DNA of 64,000 nucleotides from the NCBI GenBank assembly GCA_029379385.1, contig CM055605.1:9521001-9585000 (forward strand). Direction: 5' to 3'. The position numbers were made by a program, and so were the translations under genes. Positions 1-12,250 of this stretch are shown piece after piece. The first letter of the stretch is position 1, and every line of letters begins with the position of its first letter. The notes beneath the pieces are model-generated. The model saw nothing but the letters and a program-made list of their open reading frames with translations, had not been told where the DNA came from and did no database searches. Origin of the DNA: Quillaja saponaria (Eukaryota; Streptophyta; Magnoliopsida; Fabales; Quillajaceae).

Positions 1-867
1 AGCTCGTACATATATGGGTGTTTCTACTATTTTAAGATATTATGAATTCAGTAAACGGATATCTTTACATACACTGTAACTGTAAGCCTTAAAGGAGTAC
101 TTTCTAATTCTAAGGAATGACATCATGTTATTGGTTCTGTGAAACTTATTTGAATGTTTCATGTTTGTTACTTTTAGATTTTCCTCCTGCTAGGTGCTTG
201 TTATTATGATTAAAATAGAACAGAGTAGTATATAGGAAAAGCAATTTTGGAACTTGTTGATTGATCTAGTTAGAATAACTTAGAGGTAATCTTATGTGTT
301 TTTAACAGTGCACAAGATTGGAAAAAGAAAAGAGGGTCCTTTTGGTGTTTCAAAATTTTCTAAACTCAGGTAAAGATGAAGATTCCATGTCATTTTTGTA
401 AATGCAATCACATGTTAAATCGTTGGGAAGAAAAAATTCTTTGGAAATAGGCAAAATTGGGGCTTTACTTACCTTATTTCTTCTTGCAGTAGATAACATA
501 TTTGCCTTGTGTCTTTGTATTATGTTTTTGGCTTTTTGCAATGATATAATGCATTAGACGTGCTATTACAGTGGAATTTCTAAAGTGGGAGTTAATATGC
601 TGAAACTGTAGCTACTTTCTGGCACTTGAATTCAATCTCTTAATGTTGCAATTCTGGCTCCAAGTTTAGTTTTTTCTTCTTCTTTGTTTCCTCTTTTTAT
701 TTCATTGAATTCATGATGACTTCTACAATCCTGCTTCTCTTTACTCTATTTGGTTAATAGTGTTTTTGCTTATTTAAATAAACTCATTTAACAAGCATAT
801 GCTTCTTCTTTAACCTAGAGAACATACAAGTTTAGCTCGATATATTTACTACTTCCTTACTTAACAG
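1..867 (+). other. FMO-A intron 2, 3' part
   Basis: This is AT-rich, non-coding sequence running up to a splice acceptor (ttaacag) at 861-867. I searched it for FMO exons 1 and 2 (the N-terminal FAD motif and the [11 protein letters not shown] motif) and saw neither, so the window starts inside intron 2 of the first FMO gene. The corresponding intron in FMO-B is about 1.1 kb, which fits. The short open frames here are not supported as genes. Confidence 0.7.
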
Positions 868-3186
868 ATTGTGGTCATAATTGGATTTGGACCTAGTGCC
901 TTTGACATTTCAAGAGATATTGTAAGCGTAGCCAAGGAGGTCCACATAGCAACAAGAAACCAGGATGTAAGGGTTTTGAAATTGGCAACCCAAGAGAACA
1001 TATGGGTGCATAATATGGTATGAACCCTGGGTAGCTTCACTTTCCTTTGCAGCAATCTATGTCTTAACTTATGCTGATGTTGAACTGGCCATGAGATAGT
1101 ATATCCCAGTTCTTGCCCTTCTTACTAATCATCGTTGGAGATTTTACTAATCTTTTGCTTCAGTAGTCCCCTTCCTTTTCCTCATATTTCATGAAACGCT
1201 CATTTCAATGCTGCATTCACAGGTAAAATGTATATATGAAGATAGCCTTATCGCCTTTGAGGATGGCTCCTCAGTTTATGCAGACGTCATATTCTACTGC
1301 ACTGGGTACCATTTATTTTCTTTACTTTTCAAATTTCAATAATTTTTAAAAGTTACTCTGAGGATCATATTGTCTATATTTTTCATGGTTTTATTCGCTT
1401 TTTCATCTTGATTTATGATAAGGAAGCTCCTGACTATTTAGTGATGGTTGTCAACTTACCATCCATTCTAAACTTTGAAGGTACAAATACCATTATCCCT
1501 TTCTTGAAACAAATGGAATAGTAACTATTGACGACAATCGTGTTGGACCATTGTACAAGCATGTCTTTCCACCTGCATTATCTCCTTGGCTTTCTTTCAT
1601 TGGTATACCTGAGAAGGTCAAGTTTCATTTCTGTTTTCTTTTCTTTTGTGGTGAAAAAAAACATATAAGCTACCTTTTATTATTTTCAGATGTAGAAAAT
1701 TCATAAATTCTACAAAACATAGCAACAGGAGGGTAATGAATTGCTTGTTTCAGAAATTAAAGGCATAATTGCAATGTATTGAATTTGATGTCCTTACTGA
1801 CTGATATAGAGATTAGCATATCAATTCATAGGATAGGGTATTCTGATGCAAAGATATTAGAAGGATCATACTCCTTTCTTTTTGTTGCCAAAGCATCTAT
1901 GTTATTTCTTTCCCCTGTCAGAAAAATAGATGTCAATTTCCCTTGAGTTTACAATTATTTTTCGCCTGAAAATTGTCCCAGTCTATTGAACAGATATTGA
2001 AAATTGAAGTTACCTCTGTGACCAGGATACCCCCATCCAGACAATAGAATTACAATCCAAGTGGGTTGCACGTGTTTTATCTGGTGAAGTCCTCTTGCCA
2101 ACGGAAAAGGAGATGATGACTTATGTTGAACAATACTATCAACAGATGGAGGAAAATGGGTTGCCCAATTACTGCACCCATGCCCTTCCTCCAAATGAGG
2201 TATTTTATTTTCTTTTGGTCTCCATGATTATTGCTGCGTTACCACATGTTTTTGGCCTGTTTTGGAAATAACTTTTACCTTGTAAGAGGAAGTTTTCCAT
2301 TCCATCAAGGAAGCACCGATACCGGTATTTTGGTGTGGTACTGTACAATACGGGTACATGGGTTCGTCATTTAAAAAAAATCACTGTACGGGTACGGGAG
2401 GGTACGCTAAGTTAAATAATTATAAATATATAATATATATATTTTATATATGAGAACATGACATATAAAGGTTTACAAATAAAATAAAACTCACTAAATA
2501 CAAAGAAATATTACACAATACATAGGTATATAATTACATAATTAGATATTCTATTCAAAATAATTCCACCAAAATAATTCTATATTTATATATTCTTTAA
2601 ATGTAGCTAATGACCTAAGGTACCAAATAAGTTGTACATGAAATTAGGAAAATAAAATTAGTACATATGCGGTATGTACCAAGGTGTACCAAAGGAGTAT
2701 AAGTACCCAGTACTGGGTACGGCAAGCATTTTGAAGTACCTGTGTTTCATAGCATTCCATGTTTACGAGGAGAACAACAATAGGTACTTACATAATTGGA
2801 AACTATTTCTATGGGTTTTCTTTGAAATGAAGAATTTTATTGGCAGGTGTTCTAGTAGTTTTGCTTTTGCCAAATAATCACTTGTCCTCATTGGAAGATG
2901 GAGTGTGAGTTTGCATAATTTCTATTTGCAGTAAGTATTGTGAAGATGATATTGTTTTCTCTTTTCATTTTTCTACTCATTTCTCCCCACATGTATGGGT
3001 GGTCTGTGGTAGGTTGAGTATAGGAATTGGTTACTTTCACAATCAGGTTTGCCACCATTGGAGAAATGGAGGGAGGAGATGTATTCAGAGAGCATCAGGA
3101 ATATAAAAGCCATGCAACACGGATTCAGAGACCAATGGGATGATGCTTACTGGGATGCGGTCATCAAAAATACAAATGTTCCTTAA
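868..3186 (+). CDS. FMO-A: FMO GS-OX-like flavin monooxygenase, 5' part outside window
   Basis: Exons 3-7 of a plant flavin-containing monooxygenase: 868-1017, 1223-1305, 1481-1616, 2026-2199 and 3013-3186 (TAA). All introns are GT-AG and the chain stays open. Exon 3 carries the NADPH-binding motif, read as IIGFGPSAFDIS. The exon 4/5 junction encodes CTGYKYHYPF, the TGY motif of FMOs. Exon 7 ends in DQWDDAYWDAVIKNTNVP. Known for the family: FAD- and NADPH-dependent oxygenation of soft nucleophiles; the Arabidopsis GS-OX enzymes S-oxygenate methylthioalkyl glucosinolates. The substrate here is unknown. This is the most divergent copy of the cluster: QSGLPPLEKWREEMYSES replaces the REQxGMPPxEEWRKQ-type stretch of B and C. 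Exons 1-2 (FAD domain) lie left of the window. Intron 6 (2200-3012) contains an inserted repeat. No disabling lesion is visible. Confidence 0.88.
2306..2760. mobile_element. GTACC/CGGTACGGG-rich repeat in FMO-A intron 6
   Basis: The block opens with degenerate copies of a GTACCGGTAC-like motif (aagcaccgataccggtattt, then tacgggtacgggagggtacg). It passes through an AT-rich core and closes with similar motifs (ggtatgtaccaaggtgtacc, cagtactgggtacggc). The ends are roughly inverted relative to each other, suggesting a non-autonomous DNA transposon or MITE. The equivalent introns of FMO-B, C and D lack it, so it inserted after the genes separated. The family is not identified and the edges are approximate. 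Confidence 0.5.
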
Positions 3187-4345
3187 AGCATTGTGAAATT
3201 CCATCAGGACCTTTACATAATATAAAATCTGGGTTTACAGAAACCATGTCTTACATAGTATAAAATCTGGGTTTGCACAAAACAAGCCTTGAGTTCTTTG
3301 AGTAAGTCGAGCCTTTTGTATTCCCTCAGGAACTTGATTATAGTTTTTGGGAAAATTTACTTTTCTAAATAAGTCCTATAAAATATTTATATTCAATTAT
3401 AACCAATACTTTTTACTTTTAATTTTTTTTATAAATAAGTCCTACATTTTAGATTGAAAACTTTTTATGTTATTTTTTGCTCTTTATTTCTTACAAAATC
3501 ATATAGTATTAGAAAAAAGAAGTATTATATATTATTAATGACAGAATAAAACAAAATTAAAACTTAACAAAAATAATCTCATTATTTCCTTTCATATCCT
3601 AACTTTTATTTATAATTATTTCACCAAAAGATACTGACTTGTATAAAGGTTTGGTGGTTGTTGAAATTATTTGAAGGAACTATTGGAAAATGCTCTTACA
3701 TTGGAAGCTATATTATTTACAGAAACATAGCCAAAGCCAAAGGGGAATTAAGAGCATTGAGGTATATCTGTGAAGACTAGATACCAATATAATTAATTAT
3801 AAAAAAAAAAAAACCCATAAATTCAAAGTTACCGGTCATGGATGACTTGTTTTTAACTTACCAATTGTAAGGACGAAAGCAAGTTTTTGACAAATAAAAT
3901 TGTTAATTCAGATGTTGACCATTAATAATTATTATTATTTTTAGGGTGAACTTGGACTCTAAACATGGAATCTCTCCTCATATCTTGTGACCACTATTTG
4001 GATCAAACTTAGATTTTAAGCCTAGCAAATTCGTACTTAACAACTCCAACTTGAACATAAGAAAATATTGCCCCATCCACATAAATTTCTCATTGTAAGA
4101 TTATTCAATTTTGTTTAGTTGTCTTTTATTGAAAAAAGTTTTGCTTGGTTGATTGGAAAGTTAAGATTAATTAATTTAGGGTTTTCACGTAATCATATAT
4201 TCACGTGCTATGCATAACAAAGAGACAAACTTTTTGCTTTTAATTTTTTGTAAACAAAGAGGGAATTTTTCAAACTTACAAACTTATATATAGAGGGACA
4301 AGCCAATAACAAATTTGCAATACTTTTCAGTCGGCGAAGAAAACA
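3187..4345. other. Intergenic, FMO-A 3' flank and FMO-B upstream region
   Basis: No gene is visible. From about 3620 onward the sequence resembles the region upstream of FMO-C (23700-24243), including a shared stretch around gaaattatttgaaggaacta. The B/C duplication therefore included promoter DNA. Poly-A/T runs and AT-rich tracts fill the rest. Confidence 0.6.
4202..4292 (+). promoter_or_regulatory. FMO-B core promoter: G-box and TATA box
   Basis: A CACGTG G-box lies at 4202-4207 and a TATATATA box at 4285-4292, about 55 bp before the start codon at 4346. FMO-D has the same pair (CACGTG 47686-47691, TATATATAAA 47903-47912). G-boxes are known binding sites for bZIP and bHLH factors; which factor would act here is not known. 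Confidence 0.5.
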
Positions 4346-6523
4346 ATGGGCCAATCGGTTAAAGTGGCGGTGATCGGAGCAGGAGTTGCTGGGCTCTACA
4401 CGGCCCGTGAACTTCAACAGGAGGGTCACCAAGTGGTTGTGTTCGAGAGAAACCACCGTCTCGGAGGTGTCTGGCTTTATGATCCGAGAACCGAATCCGA
4501 CCCAATTGGTATTGACCCGACGAGAGAAATAATCCATAGCAGTCTCTATCTTAACATGCGCACCAATCTTCCCAGACAAGTTATGGGTTTTATAGATTAC
4601 CCGTTTCCTAGGCGTAAAACCGGGGACCCGAGAACTTTTCCGGTTCATCAGGAAGTGCTATGGTTTCTGAACAAGTTTGCGGAGGACTTTGAACTTGCTG
4701 AGTTGATTCGCTTCAACACTGAGGTCGTCAGAGTAGAGCAAGTTGATGGAAAGAAAGACGAGTGGGTTGTCGAGTCAAAGACTCGGGGGTCTGATACATT
4801 GGATCAAGAAGTATTTCAAGCCGTTGTTGTCTGTGTGGGTCACTGCACAGAACCAAGACTTGCTGAAGTTCCTGGTAATGTTTGATCTGGCGTTGACCTT
4901 ACAATCTAGCTATTTTGAAATGCATATACTACAACCTTAATAATCATTTGAACTTACATTTGGGTTTTTTGTTTGTTTTTGTTATTCTTTTTAAAGGATT
5001 GAGTGGTTAATTCTTCTGCATGTATTTCACATTTATCAGGTATTGAGAAGTGGCCTGGATATCAGATACATAGCCACAACTATCGGGTACCTGAGCCTTT
5101 CCGTGGTCAGGTATGTTGACACTGATTTTGATGGATCATGTTGAGCAAATGTGATAAACATCCAAAGGTTTATGAGGATTCTGCGTGCCATTAAGAATAG
5201 ATATAAATTAAATGCTTCTTTGTAGCATATTTGAATTGTTGTTTGGACTTGAGATTGATTTTTGTCATCATTCTGGAAACTATAATAAGTGGAATGTAAC
5301 AGGACAGCAAGGAATTGCAACTTTAAAATTTGTTCTTAATTGTTTTAGTATGTAGTCTGTACTAGAAGGTTTGCGATATAATTCTTTTCATTTCAACTAT
5401 TTTTACAATTCCATGGAGATGAAAATCATGGTGTGTTTGGATGCATGGAATTAGAATTGAAATTGAAATTGAAATTGCAAAATTTCAATTCTTTGAGGAT
5501 TGAAATTGCAAAATTTCAATTCTATGAGAATTGAAATTGCAGATATAATTCTTTTCATTTCAACTATTTTTACAATTCCATGGAGATGAAAATCTGGTGT
5601 GTTTTGATGCATGGAATTAGAATTGAAATTGAAATTGCAAAATTTCAATTCTATGAGAATTGAAATTGGTCAAAATTATAATTAATGAGTGTGGATAACA
5701 CAAAAAATCACAACTTGAATTATGCATCAAACACTTGGTCGTCGCCTACAGCGATTTCTAACTATGGTTGTTCGTCGTCTCCAAAGGATTCAAATGGTGG
5801 TGGTCATCATATCCAGTGGTTCCCATCGCCTTTGGCAGACTCAGTGGTGGTTATCACCATCTCCAATAGGTCCAGGTCTAGCCTCATTCCTTTTTGCTGT
5901 AAAACCCATGTTTCTTATTTGACTTTTGTGATGTGTTGCACATCTCTTTCCGAATTCAAAATGGAAACTTATAGGAGTAGAAGTCAAATGGACTCTTCCT
6001 ACTAAAAATGTATCTACTTTAATGCACTTAAATCGACCTGCAAATGTTTGCTTCAGTCAATTGGCTGATTCTATGCTTAGACATTTTCCTTATCATATTA
6101 TTGAAATCGTCATAAATCATCATATAGTTTAATCTATTTGATTAATATTTTTATTTTTTTTTGGTGCAATAATTTCATATAATCCTTTCATAACAGGTTG
6201 TCGTTATGATTGGGCTTGGACCTAGTTCCATTGACATCTCAAGAGATATTGCCAAAGTAGCCAAGGAGGTCCACATAGTAACGAGAAACCCGGACGTAAG
6301 GTTTGTGAAATTGGAAAACCATGAGAATATATGGCTCCATTATATGGTACGTACGTAATTAGTTAACAAGTGTTGTCAATTTACCTTGTATATTTTTAGA
6401 CATACTCATCATCTTTACTTCCTTCTGCCACTAGATTGTCCTTTAAGATAGTACAAGTTCTTAACTGCCTGCTAATCTAAATGGTTGTTATTAAGCAAGA
6501 TTGAGGGTGTTAATGGTATATAT

Positions 6524-6555
<32 letters not shown>

Positions 6556-9500
6556 GGGGCTTTGACCTTAAAAGGAATACCTGAATATTCTTTTAGGGGA
6601 GGATAAGCCTCTAAATTTCATAATTCATACTTCCTTCTAATTAAACTAGGAGTAAAAGAAAACTTTCCCAATTGTTTCCAACTCCATTCCTTTCTTTAGG
6701 ATTTACAAAAACAAGATTAAAAATTGTAGGGGATGAGGAGGGTCGAACTATGTGTGTATATAATCTAATTGATAATTGCTATAACACCACTCTTGTGCTT
6801 GTAGATGTTTCGGTTCTTTTACTTAAAATCCATAAATTGTTGTTACTCAGTATTTGAAGTTCTTCAACATTATATGTTCGATACATAGCATTTGTGACTC
6901 ACGATGCATTAAAAAGCGTATGTTAGGCTCATGCACTACATATATTTTATTCTTTAATCACGAGAAAGGATGCTATACTAAATATTTTTTGGGACAGGGC
7001 GTGTTCTTACCTTTATTATTATGAAAAATGATGTTATAATCTCCAGTAGGGCATTAAAATAGCATGTCAACCTGTTTAAACACCACGATTCTAATAGGTA
7101 ACAACTTCCTAATTTTAGCACTTATCCTAAGAATTATATGATGGTAAACTTTACTAGAAAATACTACAAATATAGAAACTATTGAGACCAACTAACCAAA
7201 TCCAATATACAGCAAAAACCCACTTCGTTTCAAGTTTTCAACTTATTAATAAGTACCGCAAATGGATAAAAGTAACCAGCAGCTAATGTGCTTAGAACAT
7301 GGAATTATGCTTACAAAATCTTCCAAAATAGTAACTATTCCAACTATCTAACAGCTATTGCCTATTAGTATTAATAGATGCAACTGATAGAAGTCTAGAT
7401 CACTAAACTTAGTCTTATAATTATTTAAAGGGAACTAGCAGGATGTAATTGAAGGAGTGACTATGGATATTAATGTTGATAATATCCGTAGAGCCATAAT
7501 ACTTAAAGGGAGAGGTCATAACTTGGGTCTTGCTGTCAAGACTGCATTTCCTGCTGATAAGGACTTCCTGCAAAGGGAGAAATAGACCTGTTAATATCTA
7601 GAGGAGTAACACTGTGACCTTAATCCCATCAGTGAGTGGATACATGAAGGTTGAGAAGAGAAGGATCAATTTAATGTTAGGTGGTAAGGAATCACTTTTC
7701 TGCTCACTCGTAGGTGTCCAGACCCCTTTCAGAAATCTAAAAAGTCAAGGAACCATTCATGTTAGGTGTTGTGAAGAGAACAGAAGGGAAAACAAAAGGT
7801 TAAGGGGAAAAAAGAGAGAAAAGTTGCATACAGGAACCCAACAGAGCAAATATTCACTGATTTTTCTGGAATAATAATATAATATAGTTATTTTTTTTCT
7901 TCAAAACTTGTCTCATTTATGTACACATTCGCTCCTTGTTGGCATTCTTTTTCAAAAATACTCACCAATTGTTTTTTCTTTTTTATCAAGTTACTTACCC
8001 TTAAGAAAGAAAATAAGAGGAGAAAGAAAGAAGGTTTAAGCTAGCTCTGAACTCCTAGGAAGTTGTATATTGTAGATTGAGGCATTGAGGCATTGAGTCA
8101 AAAGAAATGGGGATGAGGGAAGAAAAAGAAAGCTGTACACGTGGCAGTAGTCGCAATGGCCCCTTTTTCCTCATGTTTCATTAGATGCTAGTGTAAGCTG
8201 AACTGAGTATGTTTTCACAATATGGGTTGCCTATCTTAATTCTTTATTTGCAGGTAGAACGTGTACATGAAGACTGCTTGGTTGTATTTAAGGATGGATC
8301 CTCAGTATATGCAGATGTCATTTTCTACTGCACAGGGTACAATTGAAGTACTTTCCATTTTTTATGTATCATTCTTGAGGATTGGGTATATATATTCTTG
8401 ATTTTTTCCAAATTGAATTTTTATCTTGATTCATTATAACTTTTGATTTTCTGAAGTATCATCTATCCTTGTTTCCTAACTTTAACAGATACAAATACCA
8501 TTACCCATTCCTTGAAACAAATGGAATAGTAACAGTTGGGGATAACTGTGCCGGCCCATTATACAAACACATCTTTCCTCCTGCCTTAGCTCCCTGGCTC
8601 TCTTTCATTGGCATACCTCAAAAGGTACTGGCAACAAGTTTCGTGTTTTCTTTTACTTCACACTTCACTGTGGAAAGCACTTGGGCTGCCTTTGTTTCTT
8701 CATAGAACTAGAAAATTAGAAAGTTCCACTGAAAATAATAAATGGAAATTATAGAATGATTTATACCTCACATACCCAATCAATTACCGTTCTAGAGCAT
8801 TCAATTCACTATATTTGCAAGTGTGGTTCTGTTGAGATTCCTTGTATGCACTTAAATGGCTTGCATTCCTCCAAGTCAGGTAAAGCTATGAGAACTGAAG
8901 ACTGCCAGGCTGCTGGCAGCCAATGTGGTCAATGGTGAAAGGAACCTTCATGATGCTACATCTATATATCAGATGAGTCTAAAGGTGCCATCTGATTAAA
9001 CTCAGGCACCAATTCTAAAATTGCTGATAAATATAGTAGAGATGAACAATAAACTATGGAGAATGAAACTGTAATAGTGATTTACAAGAATTGAAGTTAT
9101 TTACTTATTAATTAAACATAATTAATGCAAATATTTAAATTTTATAGCAAATTTGTAAAATATTTATTTTCCTACTTATTAATAAGTAAACAAATACAAT
9201 CCAAAGAGGAAAATAGGATTCTAAAACTAGTAGTATGAAGATCTCTAGGACTTGTTTGGTACATTGTATAGTATATGATTATACAATGTTTTAGGTTGTA
9301 TAGTTTTACAGTCATTATATTATTATCTTATGATACCCCTCCCCACTGTTTAGATTTATACTGTCAGACATAGTATAAGAGAGTATCAACAGTATAAGTC
9401 TATACTATCCTGCTAATGTCAAACACTATATAGGAGCCAACTGGATAATCTTCTACTATCCTGTTATCCTTATACGATGCACCAAACGAGCCTTTAGAGT

Positions 9501-10867
9501 TGAGAGTTCCAAAAGGTAAACCATTGAGAGGGATGAGAAAATAAAAGAGACATTTTCTTTGGGGAAAGTGTGTATCCATGTTTGCATGTGCATGTGCATG
9601 TTGCAAGGGTTGGGTAGGGAGAGGATATCTAATGGCAATTTTCCTATAAGGTAGATTATTTTGATGGGAATACTCTCAGTCTCTTTATGCATCACTAATT
9701 CATTATCCATGTTTAAACAGAAGCACCTAAATGTCATTTCTGTTTCTCAGATTTACTACTTCTTTCTTTTTCATTTTCAATAAAATCCTAACCACAATTA
9801 GCTGATAATTCGAATTCATTTATGGTCACCAGGGTATCGCCTTCCACACAATTGAATTACAGTCCAAGTGGGTAGCATGTGTTTTATCTGGTAAGGTCCT
9901 CTTACCAGATGAAAAGGAAATGATGACTGATGTAGAAAGATACTATCAAAAAATGGTGGAACATGGGTTGCCCAAGCACTACACTCACGATCTTCATCCA
10001 AACGAGGTATTAATTGTTTTCTCTTGGATTTAGCATTTAATTTTAAAGCATCATTTTTGGCAAGTTATTTGCTCATATTTTTCTCTGATCCTGTGTAGAT
10101 TTAGTTTGGTGTGCCAATTGAGTATTGTCTAAAAGATTTGACTTTGTGCTTTTGGTTTGAATCTAGTAACTTACATATTAACAAGTTTTGAAATTATTGT
10201 TCAAAGAATGATCTAACAAGTTTTGGCTCCACTTACGCATGAATGACCTCTTCTCGAAATCAAACCTTTGCCTTGTTCTAGCTGTTTGGTACTTACACAA
10301 CACCACAAAATTGACTCTCTATACTTGTACATGAACATATGTCTGATCTTTTATTGCTGCAACAGAAATGCATGTTATAGAAAATATGTAGAACCTTTTG
10401 CCTGATGTTATGTTGCTAGTCACCTTTAAACAAATATTTCAAGGGATCTTGCATACAACATCCTACTTAATCACAAAGTTGAAGATAGAGGGAATCACAA
10501 AATCCATGGCTCTACATTTCTGTAGGAATTTTGTCATTGGAAAATCCTCAAGATTTCTCGATTGGAGATGTTTCATGGGTTTTATTCCTTAGAAGTTATT
10601 TGTTCTTATTGAATTATGGATCTTGAATTTACATAAAATTTTGCATTTACTAAGTTAACTATTATTATACCCATTCTTTTATGGCTGGGATAGGCTGACT
10701 ATTATAATTGGCTACGTGAACAAATTGGAATGCCACCATATGAGGAATGGAGGAAGCAGATATTTGCTGAGTGCTTCACGAATGCAATAGCCAATTATGA
10801 CAAGTACAGGGACGAATGGAATGATTCTTACTGGGATGGAATAATTAAAGTTGCATCTGTTCCTTAA
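4346..10867 (+). CDS. FMO-B: FMO GS-OX-like flavin monooxygenase, complete
   Basis: Seven exons: 4346-4874, 5040-5110, 6197-6346, 8254-8336, 8489-8624, 9833-10006 and 10694-10867 (TAA). Together they encode 438 aa, close to the roughly 450-460 aa usual for plant FMO GS-OX proteins. Every intron is GT-AG and the reading frame is continuous. Motifs: FAD-binding GAGVAG at residues 11-16, acidic E34 in FER, GGVW at 40-43, the FMO signature region [11 protein letters not shown] at 181-191, NADPH-binding GLGPSS at 206-211, and TGYKYHYPF at 277-285. The start is the only reasonable ATG, just upstream of the FAD motif. No signal peptide is seen, so it is probably cytosolic or ER-surface. Family role: NADPH-dependent S- or N-oxygenation. 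The natural substrate cannot be inferred; glucosinolates would apply only if the plant makes them. It sits in a same-strand tandem array with paralogues. Exon 1 differs from FMO-C at about 15 of 176 residues. Confidence 0.93.
5375..5668. repeat. 167-bp tandem duplication with inverted AATTTCAATT motifs, FMO-B intron 2
   Basis: Sequence starting gatataattcttttcatt at 5375 recurs at 5542, an offset of 167 bp. Each unit contains alternating ttgaaattgcaaaatttcaa palindromes able to form hairpins. FMO-C intron 2 keeps the single-copy flank (about 25338-25440) but not the palindrome array. Confidence 0.75.
6535..6559 (+). repeat. Poly-G tract, 25 G, FMO-B intron 3
   Basis: An uninterrupted run of 25 G follows a run of T. 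The corresponding sites in FMO-C (about 26784-26797) and FMO-D (about 49683-49694) hold shorter, interrupted G runs. Such a tract is prone to slippage, and its exact length may be a sequencing or assembly artefact. Confidence 0.85.
9248..9492. mobile_element. MITE, about 245 bp, FMO-B intron 5
   Basis: The terminal inverted repeats match closely: the left end ggacttgtttggtacattgt corresponds to the reverse complement of the right end, ggctcgtttggtgcatcgta. The interior is short and non-coding. FMO-D intron 5 (about 53700-53760) runs straight from ggattctaaa-like sequence to gagagg-like sequence without it, giving an empty-site comparison. The G(G/A)NTYGTTTGG-type terminus recalls Tourist/PIF-Harbinger MITEs, but I could not fix the target duplication. 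Confidence 0.7.
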
Positions 10868-12250
10868 GAAAATGATTGATCAAAGAATTTCAGTTGGACA
10901 TTTATATAAAAATCTAGCAAATATACCAATATGTTATCTAGCAGAATCTTAGAGTTCATTCAGACCTCATGGATTTACTTGCTGTTTTAGTTGTTATACC
11001 AACATCATGTACAGCTGAACCTGACTTTACAAAATTATCGTTGAATTCAATGTACGTTTTATAAATTTCTTCATTCTTGACACTCAGATATACAAGTAGA
11101 TGACATTATAACATAATTGTTCACAATGTTAAGCTCAAAAAAATTGTTAGTAGGTTACTTGTGTAGGCACTAAAATATACCGAAGGTTGTGACTTGAACT
11201 TATCATTGTAAAATGAGTAAGAACGTTGTTTATGGTCATAATGTTTACTCTTGTCTAATTTCAATTGAAAAAAAGCCATTCTTTAACTTCTTTGTTCCAT
11301 CTCAAAGATGGTGACTCTTTGGGTGATCAGTATAGGGTGAGTTGTTTTTATCCATTAAAAATTGCGTACCTAGATTGCTTTCTTAACCATCAAAGTAGTT
11401 ATATGATCAGATTCTGATGTACCAAAAAAAGTAGTATGATCTTTAGCTAACATTTGGTCTTTTAATTAAAAATGCTAAGTTATAATAAATTTTTTTTTTT
11501 ATCACAGTAACGTAATTTGCTGGTCGTGAACTCGTATGCTATGTTCATTGCAATTTTATTATTTAACTAATAATGATCATTATATTCATTAAATAATACT
11601 ACTAAATAAATGTAATTAAAAACTGTCACCCAATTCAAAATTCAAGGTGGCACTTTGCTATAAAGGCATTAGTCCATACTTTAACTTACCTTTCAATTAA
11701 AACAAGGAAACTATTGAGATCATACTAAAGGGATATGCATATTTTTATTTAATTAAAATTCTATTTGAGAATATACATAGTAAAGAAAAAATATCACCAT
11801 TTACATTATTTATAATTGAAAACAAATCATTAAAAAGTTTAATATCATTACACCTTAATCATATGCCAAAATAAATGCTAAATTTCAAAAGAATATAGCT
11901 AAATATAGAGTTATATATGAAACTCAACCATAAGAGGCAACATCTTTCTCTTCAATCATGAAACTACAAACTACACCGCACCAAGTGAATTTTTTGAGAA
12001 TGTACATAGTAAAGAAAAAATATCATCATTTACATTATTTATTATTGAAAACAAATCATTAAAAAGTTTAATATCATTACATCTTAATCATATGCCAAAA
12101 TAAATTCTAAGTTTAAAAAGAATTATAGCTAAATATAGAGCTATATATGAAACTCAACTATAAGAGGCAACATCTTTCTCTTTGACAATGAAACTGTACT
12201 GCGCCAAGTGAATTTCAATACTATAAACTACCAAGAGAAGTTACCTTCAT
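10868..12250. other. FMO-B 3' flank with a 229-bp tandem duplication
   Basis: The sequence after the stop is shared with the 3' flank of FMO-C (34601-35830), so the ancestral duplication included it. Within it, 11763-11991 is repeated at 11992-12220; both copies start near gagaatatacatagtaaag. No coding region is seen. Confidence 0.65.

Noticed and set aside
4208..4648. 146-codon minus-strand open frame over FMO-B exon 1 (similar at 24226-24546 and 47999-48253)
   Set aside because: It is the antisense shadow of a well-supported FMO exon; conservation among copies follows from the sense-strand gene.
5685..6005. 106-codon plus-strand open frame in FMO-B intron 2
   Set aside because: It lies wholly within an intron, has no recognisable motif, and the homologous FMO-C intron 2 does not keep the frame.
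8469..8705. Independent 78-codon gene
   Set aside because: It is exon 5 of FMO-B plus read-through into intron 5; the same applies to 52528-52809 in FMO-D.
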